Positions 44,700 through 55,521 of a DNA stretch of 64,000 nt are shown here, piece after piece. A model generated the notes under the pieces. It saw only the letters and a list, made by a program, of their open reading frames with translations, had not been told where the DNA came from and did no database searches. The position numbers and the translations under genes are program-made. The stretch's first letter is position 1, and each line of letters opens with the position of its first letter. The DNA lies in contig OY759218.1 of NCBI GenBank assembly GCA_963662175.1, forward strand, positions 496,001 to 560,000, read 5' to 3'. The DNA is from Aradus depressus (taxonomy: Eukaryota > Arthropoda > Insecta > Hemiptera > Aradidae).

Positions 44700-45416
44700 T
44701 TTACAATTTAAAATATAAATAAAAGTTGCAATGCTTCTTTATGTTGAAGTGCCCAGAGAAAGCAAGATGTAGAATGTAATCAGGGTGATATCTGGGAATT
44801 ATCAGGGAATTTAAAAGTGCCATTTGCTGAACAACCTGTTAGAATATCATAAATAATAATTGCGCAAAGAGGGTCATGCGGTCCGTGGGCTGCCGCCATA
44901 CTATACTAGAGGCTTTTAAATTTTAGAGAAATAATTCCTATCTCAAGAGAGGCCTCCATTAATGTTTAACTCCTACACCTTCGGGTCACTTGTTTAGTTA
45001 GAAATGGAATTGAATCAGCAAGTGTGTGAGGTTATGTTTACTGAGCTCTTATCAATTATTGACCGAAAGTGTACCAACTCTGCAGTTGCAAGGTACAAAG
45101 TATGTTTTAATTTCGCGTGAATTGTACCAGTGAACATTGAGTTCTTTGTATTTTTTGGGAAAATAATTTTCTGGTATTATTTTGTACATAAATAGTTACA
45201 AAATCTGGTACTTTGATTTGAGAGGTCTAAAAAAGTCATTTTTACCATTCATTTTGTCATTCATATGCATTTTCACGTTGCAATTTCAATTGGTATCAAG
45301 TGTGAACATGGAGGCTGGCAAACTGTAGTTTGCGAACTCCCATCGCCGATAACTAATTATTTTGTTATAATTAGTCGGTGTTTATCTAATTAATATAAGG
45401 TCTTTAAATGTTGCAG
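44700..45416. other. Intron, no feature seen
   Basis: AT-rich spacer before the last condensin exon. It ends in an acceptor (TAAATGTTGCAG). Confidence 0.4.
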
Positions 45417-45557
45417 GAGTTGGCAACGGAAGGTCTGAAGAAACTGGAGGAGCTGACATCAGGAGAGACGCAAGAGAGCATCCCTCCAACAGGAAGAGAA
45501 GGGGGAAGTGTGAACAGGAGCCGGGCCTCCCAACAGGAGGATGGAGGGGAAGTGTGA
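45417..45557 (+). CDS. Cap-D2: Condensin I subunit D2-like, C-terminal exon
   Basis: In phase with the 44227 donor: ELATEGLKKLEELTSGETQE, then a Gly/Ser/Arg-rich tail. It corresponds to the FEQKLRACHTRGLDGIKEL end of the folded part of NCAPD2. The reading frame enters a 44-bp minisatellite and stops at TGA (45555-45557) in its second unit. Downstream frames (FVKPRAATTQ; MEITDTPRRITRTRSTRK) look like typical basic condensin C-termini. The minisatellite, 44 bp and not a multiple of 3, may therefore have shifted the original end. Confidence 0.55.
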   Translation, partial: ELATEGLKKLEELTSGETQESIPPTGREGGSVNRSRASQQEDGGEV

Positions 45558-45725
45558 ACAGGAGCCGGGCCTCCCAACAGGAGGATGGAGGGGAAGTGTG
45601 AACAGGAGCTGGGCCTCCCAACAGGAGGATGGAGGGGAAGTGTGAACAGGAGCCGGGCCTCCCAACAGGAGGATGGAGGGGAAGTGTGAACAGGAGCCGG
45701 GCCTCCCATCAGGAGGATGGAGGAA
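45508..45725 (+). repeat. 44-bp minisatellite in the last exon
   Basis: Five units of GGAAGTGTGAACAGGAGC, then CGGGCCTCCCAACAGGAGGA and TGGAGG. Each added unit changes the reading frame by two. Confidence 0.9.
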
Positions 45726-45940
45726 GAGAGGGGAGAGGAAGAGGAGTTCGTGAAACCTCGGGCTGCCACCACCCAGATCACAGCGGTCAGTCCGGCGGGA
45801 GCGGGTCGGAGCGATGGAGATCACAGACACGCCTCGCCGGATCACCAGGACTCGGTCCACCAGAAAGTAGCGCCGAACCGTGACATCAGCAGACCGGTCT
45901 TCGGTGTGACAATTAAAAAACACAAACAAACCATACGGTA

Positions 45941-47063
45941 TCTAAACAAAAGGCAACAACATCCTAAGCTAGCAGAAGTTTTCAAATAAATATAATATAA
46001 TATTCAAACAAAACCGAAATATGGTGTCACACATAGAACTCTATTGGTGGATGATGCAGCTTGTTTTTGAGATTACGTTATTTCATTATTTTGGTTTGTT
46101 TTGTTTAAATAATGTTCATGAAGGTGTTAGACGATGACTTCCTGAAAGAAGTAGTGGAGAGCGATCCTCGACAAACGTTGAGGGAATTAGTAGAAATGTT
46201 CGAATGTACCCATGCAACAATTGGAAATCGCCTCCAAGCACTTGGAAAAACGATTAGAGAAGAAGTATGGGTTCCTCATACACTCTCACTCAAGAGCAAA
46301 CAACGACTTTCCATCTGTAGGTACATCATTGCTTTCTAGACAGACGCAAACCCCTTCTTTTGGACCGTATAATTACTGGGGACGAAAAATGGGTTCTCTA
46401 TGAAAACCCAGAGAAGAGGAAATAATGGCTGAGTGCGGGAGAAAAACCAGTTCCTACCCCAAAAGCTGGGTTGCACCCAAAAAAGGTGCTGCTTTGTGTC
46501 TGGTGGAGTAGGCAAGGTATACTTTGAGCTGTTAAAACCAAACCAAAAGGTTACTGGAGAAGTCTATTGTCAACAATTAGACAGATTTAGTGTGGCTTTA
46601 CGGATTAAAAACCACGAATTGGTGAACAGAAAAGGTGTTATTCTGCATCATGACAACGCCAGACCTCACACATCCAAACTCACTCAGCTAAAAATCATGA
46701 GTCTAGGTTAGGAAGTCCTCCCTCAACCTGACTTAGCCCCATCAGATTAGCACCTTTATCGGTCGTTTGATCATTTTGTAAGGGGGAAGAATTTCAAAAC
46801 AACTGAAGAGGTAAAATCAGCATTACAAGCTTTCTTCGGTCAAAAAATCCATGCTTTTTTGTATCCGGGATTGATAAGATGCCCGAACGTTGGTTGAAGG
46901 TAGTGCAACTTGATGGAGAAAACGTTGTAGATTAAATATTTTTAATAATGTAAATATATTCTTTTAAATTTTTACCGAAATTCGGACAGAACCTTTTTTA
47001 CAACGCGATATATTATATTTATTTGAAAACTTCTGCTCGCTCAGGATTGCCCTTTTGTTTAGA
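45941..47063 (+). mobile_element. mariner-like element, decayed
   Basis: The ends are imperfect inverted repeats of about 60 bp (TCTAAACAAAAGGCAA at the left; mirrored at 47009-47063, including GCAGAAGTTTTCAAATAAAT). They are flanked by TA at 45939-45940 and 47064-47065, the Tc1/mariner target. The total length of 1123 bp is near the normal size. Confidence 0.8.
46112..46930 (+). pseudogene. mariner transposase, frameshifted
   Basis: Collinear pieces of a mariner transposase: VVESDPRQTLRELVEMFEC (HTH), EEVWVPHTLS (WVPHEL), then in other frames TGDEKWVLYENPEK (first D), GLHPKKVLLCVWW, LLKPNQKVTGEVYCQQLD, LHHDNARPH (second D), QPDLAPSD (third D) and FVRGKNFKTTEEV. The catalytic triad residues are still recognisable, but several indels and stops break the gene. 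Confidence 0.8.
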
Positions 47064-47776
47064 TATATTATTTATTTGTGTATTTAAATGTTCACACATG
47101 ATACACCTTTGAAAATGAAATGAAAAGAAATTTTATTATTCTGGGACCGAGGTCCCCTAAGAATAAATACATACAGAGTAAAGAAAATGAAACAATGAAA
47201 TAAAATATCAGTACAAAGAAATAAAAAGATAGGTAGGTAAATAAAAATTAGTGCTACATTGGAGAAAAACTATACAACTAAAAAATAGATAAACACAAGA
47301 TAAACAGGAAATAAAAAAACAGGAAAAAACATAAAATTAACAACTTCAATATGATGAAAAAAAATAAGTAAAATAGAAAAAAAGCAAATCTATATAACTA
47401 AGAAAGAAATAAAATTGACAATATAAATATAAATCGACCGAGCATAGTAATATGATGGTTGATTATAAAAGAGAAGGAAGGATGCCCAGCCAAGGTTAAA
47501 AAAAAAAAAATTAAATTAATTTAGAAAGCATAAGATAAGATAAAAAATAAATAAATGCATAATAAAAATATATTAATGTGTAAAGGATCCAAAAAAGAAT
47601 ACTATTGATTATGATCGAATAATTTGGGAAATATGATAAAAGAAATCTAATAAAACTAGAGAATGACAAAGACAAAAAAGAGAGAGAAAAAAAAAGGAAA
47701 AGTAATTTGAATGATTAGATAATTGAGGTTGAAGAATTAGAGAATACGGGGGAGAGATCAAAGAGGAGTGGATTGT

Positions 47777-49339
47777 TTAGTGAAGAGGAATTGGAATAGT
47801 GAGGATTTGAAGGAAGCCACGGAAGGAGAGTGACGGATTGGGGGAGGCAGGGAGTTCCAAAGAGAGGAGGCCTGGACAAGGAATGAATTGTGGAAGGCCG
47901 AGGAGCGATAGGAGGGGATGAACCAGGCACCCGTAGTCAAAATGGGGGAAAACAAGGGAGGATACGAGGAGCTTCCGGGAGTTTTGTGAAAGAGAGTGAC
48001 GGGAACGTTTAAATTGTGCAAGGGATTGGAACGATTTACGGGAAATATAGGATACGTGGTCTTTCCAGGAAAGGGATTGGTCGAGGATGATACTCAGGTT
48101 TTTTACTCTGCTAGAATAGTTAATGTTGGTGTTGTCCAGAGTTAAGAGAGGGGGGTCAGTTAAGTTATTGAGAAGTTTTTTGTTACCTAATATAATCGCT
48201 TGAGTCTTGTGAGGATTAAGGAGGAGTTTGTTCTGTTTGGCCCAGGAGGATATGGAATTGATGTCATCAGATATTTGCGAGTATGCGGTAGGAAAACTGG
48301 AGGGGTGAAAGGATAAATAAATCTGCAGATCATCCGCGTAGAGGTGGTATTTACAGAATTTTATGTGTGGGGGAAGATCCAAGAGGAAAAGGGAGAATAG
48401 GAGCGGGGAAAGAGAGGATCCTTGGGGAACTCCTGAGTGGAGAGGAAGCAAGGATGAGGCGGGAGAGTTGGGGAATTTGACGGACTGGGGACGATCTGCA
48501 AGGTAGGACTGAAGCCAGAGGAGGACATTATTGGAGAGAGGGAGACTGGCCAGCTTGGAGAGGAGGGTGGAGTGGTCCACGCAGTCAAAGGCTTTGGAAA
48601 AGTCGAACAGTACTAGCAGAGTAAGTTGTCTAGCGTCAATGGCCTGTCGGAAGTCTTCTGTTAGTTTCAGTAAAGCAGATTGAGTCCCATAACCGGGTCG
48701 GAAACCAGATTGCAAAGGGTCGAGGAGTTTGTTGGTAAGAAGGAAATCTGAGATTTGGGATTGAACTATACGCTCTAAAGGTTTGGATGTGGAACACAGA
48801 AGGGAGATAGGGCGAAAGTCTTTAGGAGCTTCAGGAATAGGGACTTTGTTGAGAGGAAGTACAAATGGTTCTTTCCAGGCGGAAGGGAAGACGGAGTTTT
48901 GAAGGGAGAAATTATAAATATGTAAGAGGACTGGGAGTATGACTGGTAAGCAAGTTTTAAGGAAGAGGAGCGGGATGTCGTCAGGGCCAAGGGCATTAGA
49001 GCTACTATTAAGGATGATCTTTAGGAGGGTGTCAGGGTAAATATATGAAAAGAAAAAATTATTTGAATCGAAGGGCTGGGGGGATGTAATCTCAGCTGGA
49101 GACGCTAGTGGAAGAATAGGACGGGAGACAAAAAAGGAATTAAGTGTGTCGGGAGAGAAGGTTGAAGGAGAAGGAGGGTTTTCGGGGGAACCTAACGAGA
49201 GCTTCCGAAGAGCTGCCCATCTTGACTTGGCGTTAGGTGCCTCCGCTATCAGGTTCAGAAGGAACTTTGACTTAGCCGCCCTGATCAGCGACTGGGCACG
49301 ATTCCTCAGGACTTTGAAGGAAGAGTAGTCGACGTCCAA
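47777..49339 (-). pseudogene. LINE reverse transcriptase (ORF2 part), copy A
   Basis: 520 codons: NALGPDDIPLLFLKTCLP, PKDFRPISLLCSTSKPLE, SGFRPGYGTQSAL, LLVLFDFSKAFDCVDHS, SGVPQGSSLSPLLFSL, the catalytic box LYADDLQIY, and SWKDHVSYISRKSF. After FPHFDYG the homologous C-terminus is in another frame (SYRSSAFHNSFLVQASSLWN) and roughly 100 residues appear deleted. Upstream, a TAG at about 49412 replaces the codon between PAP and ITPEI. The same TAG occurs in copy B. Confidence 0.85.
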
Positions 49340-49639
49340 CTTGGATCGGTAGAACCTCCTTCGGACAGAGTCCCGTTCCTTAATGATTTCCCTGATCTCT
49401 GGGGTTATCTATGGGGCCGGGGATCGTCTGAGCTGCCTCGTCTTCAGAGGAGCGTGCTTGTCGAGCAGCTTCAGGAGGATCTGGTTGAAAGTATTCACCT
49501 TCTCGTCGATTGAGGCCAGATCAAAGATAGCTTGCCAGTCCGCTGCGTCAAGGTCCTCTTGGAGCGTCTCGAAGGTTAAGGACTTCAGGTTTCGGAGGAG
49601 TAAAGATCTAGGAGTAAGGTGAGGAGATGGTATGTCGTA

Positions 49640-50283
49640 GGAGATTTGGATAAGGTCGTGAACAGAAAGGAAGGGAACTGGGGCTGTTGGGCGGAGGAAC
49701 TAATCTTCTGTTGGGAGTCAGCCAGGTGGAGATCCAACCAGGAGTGAGAAGTAGGGGTATGATGAGTCGGGGCGTAGGGAACTATGAAAAGGTTTAAAGA
49801 ATAGCAGAGGTCCAGGAGATACTTGGAGTTGGGAGCTGCTGGAGACAGGAGGTCGGAGTTGAAGTCACCGGAGATCAGGGATGCAACTATAGAGGAGAAT
49901 CAGACGGAGGAGAGCTGACTCAAAGGTGGGGTCAAAAGGGACTCTAGGAGGTCGGTAAACTTCTCCATAAAGGAGTTTGGTGGAATCTGGCCAGGTCTGT
50001 CTAGCCGGTCGTTTCTGAAGAGATAGTGGTCAGGAAGAGAGACGGAGGAGGAGGGGATCCAGGGTTCGAGCCAGCTCTCAGAAATACCGATGATATGGAA
50101 GCTATTTGAGTGGAGGAAATCGGAGAACTCATCGTGATGGGCTGGCAGGGACTGGGCATTAACATGGCAACATTGAAGGCTATTATATGTCATGAGAGGT
50201 GATGAGGAAGGACACAGACAAAGTAGAGGGAGGGGTGAGGAAGGGAGGTAAAGGAGAGAAATTAGAAGACAACAAAACATCAA
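49640..50283 (-). pseudogene. LINE APE-type endonuclease, internally deleted, copy A
   Basis: The start is recognisable (HVNAQSLPAHHDEF, IIGISESWLEPWIPSS, DHYLFRNDRLDR) and so is the end (SGDFNSDLLSP, then THHTPTSHSWLDLHLA). The middle of the domain, including the usual GGGV-type segment, is missing and the frames differ. APE endonucleases nick the target to prime reverse transcription; this one cannot. Confidence 0.75.
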
Positions 50284-50571
50284 GAAAAATTATATAAATA
50301 TTTATGAATAGACCAAGGCTAGGCATCGACTTCCTCTTACATATGTGTAAAGTAAAGAAGGAAAAAGGAGAATAACAAAAAACAAAATTCAAAAAGGGCT
50401 TATAATAGAAAACTAAGAAAGAATAACGGATGAAATGAATGCACGCCGAGAGGTAGAACAGATTGAGATAGTATGAAGTAGAGGGGGGAGGGCGCGGCGG
50501 AGGAACGAGAGAGGGGAGGAGCCAGGTGGAGGGGGTCAGTTTGAAACGGGGAGCGAACGAAACAACAATAA

Positions 50572-51498
50572 CTAAATAAATGGATTCAAATCGGGAGGCT
50601 TAGAAATAATAACAACGGGCAGTCCTACATCCTTCCGGACGAGGACCTTTCCTCCGTTCACCGAGACCAACTTCACCTTACCTTCCCTCTTCAACCGTCT
50701 AGCCTCAGCGTACATTTTTTTGTTATGTAGAGTAAGGGACTCATTTATATATATCGTATGATTGTCCGTCCAGCCGAGGTGCCGCGTCCCTAAGTCTCGC
50801 TTCACTTTCTTCAGGCGGATCACCTCATTCCGGACGGACTGGCGCACAAACCGCAGTATGATGGCCGGTGGTTGGGGTGGGTCTTCAGTGGTCGGTCGGG
50901 TTCTTTGTCTGAATGCGTAGTCCAAGTCTTCTGGGGCCAGCCTAAGCCCTAGTCCGAGTCCGACGTTGGAGACCAAGCTCTCAGGTGATTCTCCTGGCCT
51001 CCCCCTGATCTCCAGGATGTTCCTTCGGCTATCTTGATCAACCTTATTAAGCCTGGCCTCGAGGTCTACCACTCTGGTGCTGAGCTCTAGGTTGGACCGC
51101 TCCAGAGTCCCACACCTCGCGTCGAGAGCGGCAAACTGCCCTTCTATGGAGCAGAGCCTCCTCTCCACCTCGGCGATGGCCTCTCCATTGGCGGTCACCG
51201 TCCTTATTAAGGCCCTCTGTTCCTCCTGCATTTGTGTCACCCTGACCAGAAGTTCTTTGATGAGGGAATCTTCTGATCGGCCCTTCTGAGGAGTGGCAGG
51301 ACGCTCGTCAACTGGTACTGCCCTCTTGAACGCCGCACACTGCGGGCAACTCCAAGATTTTCTTTGAGATTTCAAAAATTGGATGTCCTTGTCCTTGAGC
51401 CCCGAACATTGCCCAGAAAAAATGTGTGAGCACCAATTGCACTCAATACCAGAGCCGTCGCGGGGCACGGTCGTGTGACATTTTGAGCATTTGCCCAT
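50572..51498 (-). CDS. LINE ORF1: PHD finger, coiled coil, FP25-like domain, copy A
   Basis: 308 intact codons. Residues about 3-58 form a PHD-type Cys-rich finger (CSKCHTTVPRDGSG, CNWCSHIFSGQC, WSCPQC). Residues about 85-155 form a heptad-rich coiled coil (LERSNLELSTRVVDLEARLN). The C-terminal 150 residues (ILEIRGRPGE, AIILRFVRQSVRNEVI, IYINESLTLHNKKMYAEARR, VLVRKDVGLP) resemble the baculovirus FP25-type domain found in many insect LINE ORF1 proteins. ORF1 proteins bind element RNA. It is identical in length to the copy at 59295-60221 and looks identical in sequence. Confidence 0.85.
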   Translation of the reverse strand: MGKCSKCHTTVPRDGSGIECNWCSHIFSGQCSGLKDKDIQFLKSQRKSWSCPQCAAFKRAVPVDERPATPQKGRSEDSLIKELLVRVTQMQEEQRALIRTVTANGEAIAEVERRLCSIEGQFAALDARCGTLERSNLELSTRVVDLEARLNKVDQDSRRNILEIRGRPGESPESLVSNVGLGLGLRLAPEDLDYAFRQRTRPTTEDPPQPPAIILRFVRQSVRNEVIRLKKVKRDLGTRHLGWTDNHTIYINESLTLHNKKMYAEARRLKREGKVKLVSVNGGKVLVRKDVGLPVVIISKPPDLNPFI

Positions 51499-51797
51499 GT
51501 TTACAATTTGACAAAAAAATAAAATAAAAATAATAATAAAATAAAAATTAGAAAAAGAAAAAAATCAGATAGGAAAAAAATTTAAGAGAAAATTAAAATA
51601 ATTACTGTAAAAATTTTAAATAACAATGAGTGACACTGATAATGATTAGGAAAAAAAAAAAAAAAGTTAAATAATGATACCAGATAGGTGATGAAAGAAA
51701 TGAAGAAAATGTAGATTGAAGTAAGTATAGTAAGATGATAGGTTCAAGAAAGGATTAGAAGTATACGACAAAAATAAATAAATAACTGAACACTGGA

Positions 51798-52320
51798 CTG
51801 AGGAAGTAAAGTCTAAAGAAAATAGTAAGGCAGAGCGCACCAAAATACCTGTGTACAGCGCGGGAGCTGCACTGAGGAAGTAAAGTCTAAAGAAAATAGT
51901 AAGGCAGAGCGCACCAAAATACCTGTGTACACAGCGGGAGCTGCACTGAGGAAGTAAAGTCTAAAGAAAATAGTAAGGCAGAGCGCACCAAAATACCTGT
52001 GTACAGCGCGGGAGCTGCACTGAGGAAGTAAAGTCTAAAGAAAATAGTAAGGCAGAGCGCACCAAAATACCTGTGTACAGCGCGGGAGCTGCACTGAGGA
52101 AGTAAAGTCTAAAGAAAATAGTAAGGCAGAGCGCACCAAAATACCTGTGTACACAGCGGGAGCTGCACTGAGGAAGTAAAGTCTAAAGAAAATAGTAAGG
52201 CAGAGCGCACCAAAATACCTGTGTACACAGCGGGAGCTGGACTGAGGAAGTAAAGTCTAAAGAAAATAGTAAGGCAGAGCGCACCAAAATACCTGTATAC
52301 ACAGCGGGAGCTGGACTGAT
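51798..52320 (-). repeat. 74-bp LINE 5' monomers, left array (about 7 units)
   Basis: Units of about 74 bp begin CTGAGGAAGTAAAGTCTAAA and end TACACAGCGGGAGCTG or TACAGCGCGGGAGCTG. They lie upstream of ORF1 of copy A. The position matches promoter monomers seen in some LINEs. Confidence 0.9.
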
Positions 52321-54973
52321 ACTGTACCTTTGTATATGTTTGTATTTAGTTTCGGTTTAGATATAATATTTTAATTTGTTTAGGTGTATATAATATAAAG
52401 GTTATTGTTGGTTTAGTCACAGTTGTAATGTTCACACCCCATACTCAAATCTAGCATACATCAACTCATTAATAATGTACGAGTATATATGTCAATACAG
52501 ACCCTGGAGAAGGCACATTCAGTGCAGAAAGTTTGACAGAAATTCTACAAGTTTGTTTTCATCTACCACAAGCCTCATCTCGTCCTTCCTATTGCATCGT
52601 TGGTCAATCCTTCCTTAAACAATAAAACAATTTACCTCTTTCTCAAAATATTTAACAATAAATCACTAAATATAAAAATTGTCTTCACTTATATTATAAG
52701 TAAGTATTGTTCTTTTTATTTTTTCTCCAAGTTTGCTTCCTTAATATGCCGATTTAAACCGAATAGGGCTACACTAAAGGATTATGTTACCGAACACAAT
52801 AAATATTTGAATATATAAAACTATTAACTAACTAATAACCGAACATCAGTTCTAGTGAATGGAAGAAAGTATGTGACTTCTATCTTGAATGTGAGAAGCA
52901 TAAAGAAAACTTAATGTATTATTGATATTGTCTTAGAACTGGTAATTCCACGATCATTTTGTGTTCTGGAATCCTCGAGCAGCGATATATCTGAAGAACT
53001 TAATGACTTGGATTACTTTACCTCAGCTCTTAGATAAACCGAGCTACTTGTTGTTATATATATATATATATCTATACAGGATTGTTGGAGTGAACATCGG
53101 TGTATCTCCTGCACTAACTCTATATTTGAAGTTCAGAAATGTTTGTCTCAGCTCAGTCCAAGCTGCAGGCATATTTATGGATAGCGTGTTGCATTACTTT
53201 TATTATACAAAAATAATTGTAGTAGACGCCTCCTTAATTTTTGCCAAGGAATCTTTATTTTCTTTCAAGTTTTAGGTATACAGGATCTGGAACCTAACTT
53301 TGGTATTTCAAATGAGATTACATGTTCTTCTTGATGAATACTGAAACTAGAGTCTCTATAATTAAAAAAGATCTTTGAACGAGCACTCCCTTGCATAAAC
53401 TCAAGAGACATTAAATTTTCAAGTTTCACAACTAAATCAACATTTTTCCTATCAGCATTTTTTTTAACATTCATTTTGATTCCGTAAAGTAATTTAGTTA
53501 TAAGAGTCGATTTTAGTTCAATCAAAAAACAATAAATTATGTAGTTCGGGACAGCTTACCGATTAAAAATATAATTTTCAACGCCGTTAACGGTAGAAGA
53601 AGGGATTGGACGGTCACTTTGTCAAACTTCAACATTCAATATCTCAGCGCGCGTCCAACAGATTGCTCTCGAGCAAACTCATATATCATTGAAAAAAGTA
53701 TAGTTTCAGGACTCATTAAGAAGTATATATGGTCACATTTGAAATAAATAAGTTTATTTCGAGATCACATTTATCTGGTACTTGAAAAAGAAGTGAGGAG
53801 AGATCCAAAACAAATACTTTTGTAAAAAGCAGTGATCCTATGAGAATGTTTCACCCCGAGCATGAATAGGCTTATAGCTTGGGCTGGCCTTGGACAAACA
53901 TTTGTGAACATGTTCAAATTAAAGAGCACTTGATGCAGAGAATACACGACATTTCATCATACAAACGACCGATATGCACTCCAACAGCCCTTCATCAGAA
54001 ACATCACAAACAAAGATCCCTATATAAGTGTGCTAACTGACACGATAAATCTTCATTATTGTTTACCAACCGCAAACAATGCATTTCAGTGTTAATTTTT
54101 TATTTACAATTTAGATCTTGGTTGAAAATTGATTCTTACATATTTTAAAAATTGTATAATATTATTTTTTTATTTGTTTTAAATATATGAAGCCAATTAT
54201 TTTTAAAAATGGTTTATTAATATGAAATAGCTCCCCCCTAATCCTGACCTGTGCTGCTCACACTTCATAACTTACAGATCCTCTGGACACACACCTTAGC
54301 ATATCAGTTATTGTACTTTATTAAGTTAGTATCAATTAACATGGATAATTATTTCTCATAACGAACTTTTGTCTAGACATCCATGTTTATGTCCGCCTAG
54401 ATTCAAAGAGGAGGTTAAAATTCTTAACAATCCATTCGAAACTTGGAAGAAATTCTGCAATAAGAAACTGGAAAATGGTACCTATATTTATAAATGGCTT
54501 GAGTACAAAAAAATAACTTATTTAATATAAAATATATATTACCACATACCACTTTTTTTAATAGCAAAGTTTTATATAGCCACACAATTGAGAAGTTTTT
54601 ATAATACACTTTTCATCCATTATTTTTTTATATAATAATTCAAACAATCTGAAATACCTATACTTCCTTTGAACCCTTTGCTCTCCTTACTCAACTGTAT
54701 GATTAGAATAACATTTTTGTAACACTGACAACAAAAATATTTTATTGAACCTTTCATATATGATAGTGTTTTGAAAGAATTTAAATTTTCCATTCTTAAT
54801 TTAACAGACATCCTTTCCTTGGGAGGAAGAATAGGTTAGATAGAATATTTCGACATTCACACAACAGTATGTATCAGAATAAAGTGACTTTAGGTAACGT
54901 AAGGTATGGCAAACATCTGATTAATTTACATTTCAAGAACTTCACAACGACCACCTCTAGAGACCTGTGAAGG
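52321..54973. repeat. Left arm of the large palindrome, non-LINE part
   Basis: Reverse complement of about 55522-58190 with very few differences. Contents are AT-rich. A 86-codon minus frame at 53265-53525 (and its mirror at 56973-57233) is not recognised. Two related motifs, GTTGGAGTGAACATCGGT and GTTGGAGTGCATATCGGT, occur in opposite orientation within the arm, each followed by an AAATGTTTGTC segment. Older inverted-repeat structure therefore exists inside it. Confidence 0.8.
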
Positions 54974-55521
54974 GACCTTATGTAAGGCTAGCATCCCGAC
55001 GTTTCTTTGAGAGAGAATACTTGTTCAAATTTAGATTCAGAGTTTTATGTGAGAGTTGATTCTTTGAGAAATGTAGTTATTTTTAGTTACCAACTAAATA
55101 ACTGTCAAAAATACTTTTTAAGGTGTTTTCCAGTTTCCAGCATAAGACTGTCGTTATATCAAAATACTGATTTTTTTCTTTATCATATTTATATATTGCT
55201 AAAATAAATAGAATGAAAAAAAAAAAAAAGTTTTAAAAGTTAAAATTCAAATCTTTCAAAACTGATAACGAATAGACATCCTTGTTTTCTCCCGACACCC
55301 TTCAAGTTACCAAAGAAATGAAGGATGAAGATTTAACAGAAATGAATGAGAAACAGAAGAAACAAATTTGAGACTAAGAATGCAATGTAAAAGCCAAAGC
55401 AGAGTTAATCTACAAACAAACTACAGAACATGTGCATTTGAAAGAGGCAATCAGTTGGTGTCTTGTCTGTTTATGAAGTTCTGAATCCACATACACGATC
55501 GTGTGTCAATATATCAGACAT
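54974..55521. other. Centre of the large palindrome
   Basis: About 548 bp present once only. AT-rich, with a poly-A run near 55217-55228 and short frames without similarity. It separates the two arms. Confidence 0.7.

Larger units (their letters stand above)
47112..51790 (-). mobile_element. CR1-like LINE, copy A
   Basis: Order on the minus strand: 74-bp monomers, ORF1 (51498-50572), a damaged endonuclease (50283-49640), the reverse transcriptase (49339-47777), and an A/T-rich 3' UTR (about 47700-47112) ending in the hairpin GGGACCTCGGTCCC followed by AATAATAAAATTTC. Length and ORF order fit CR1/L2-group LINEs. ORF2 carries deletions and a stop, so the copy cannot move by itself. Confidence 0.85.

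Noticed and set aside
45404..45929. Minus-strand Pro/Ser-rich ORFs (GGPAPVHTSPPSSC repeats)
   Set aside because: They are antisense shadows of the 44-bp minisatellite in the last condensin exon.
52961..53275. 104-codon ORF in the palindrome arm
   Set aside because: It contains a (TA)n microsatellite that differs between arms and breaks the frame in the mirror copy, so it is unlikely to be coding.
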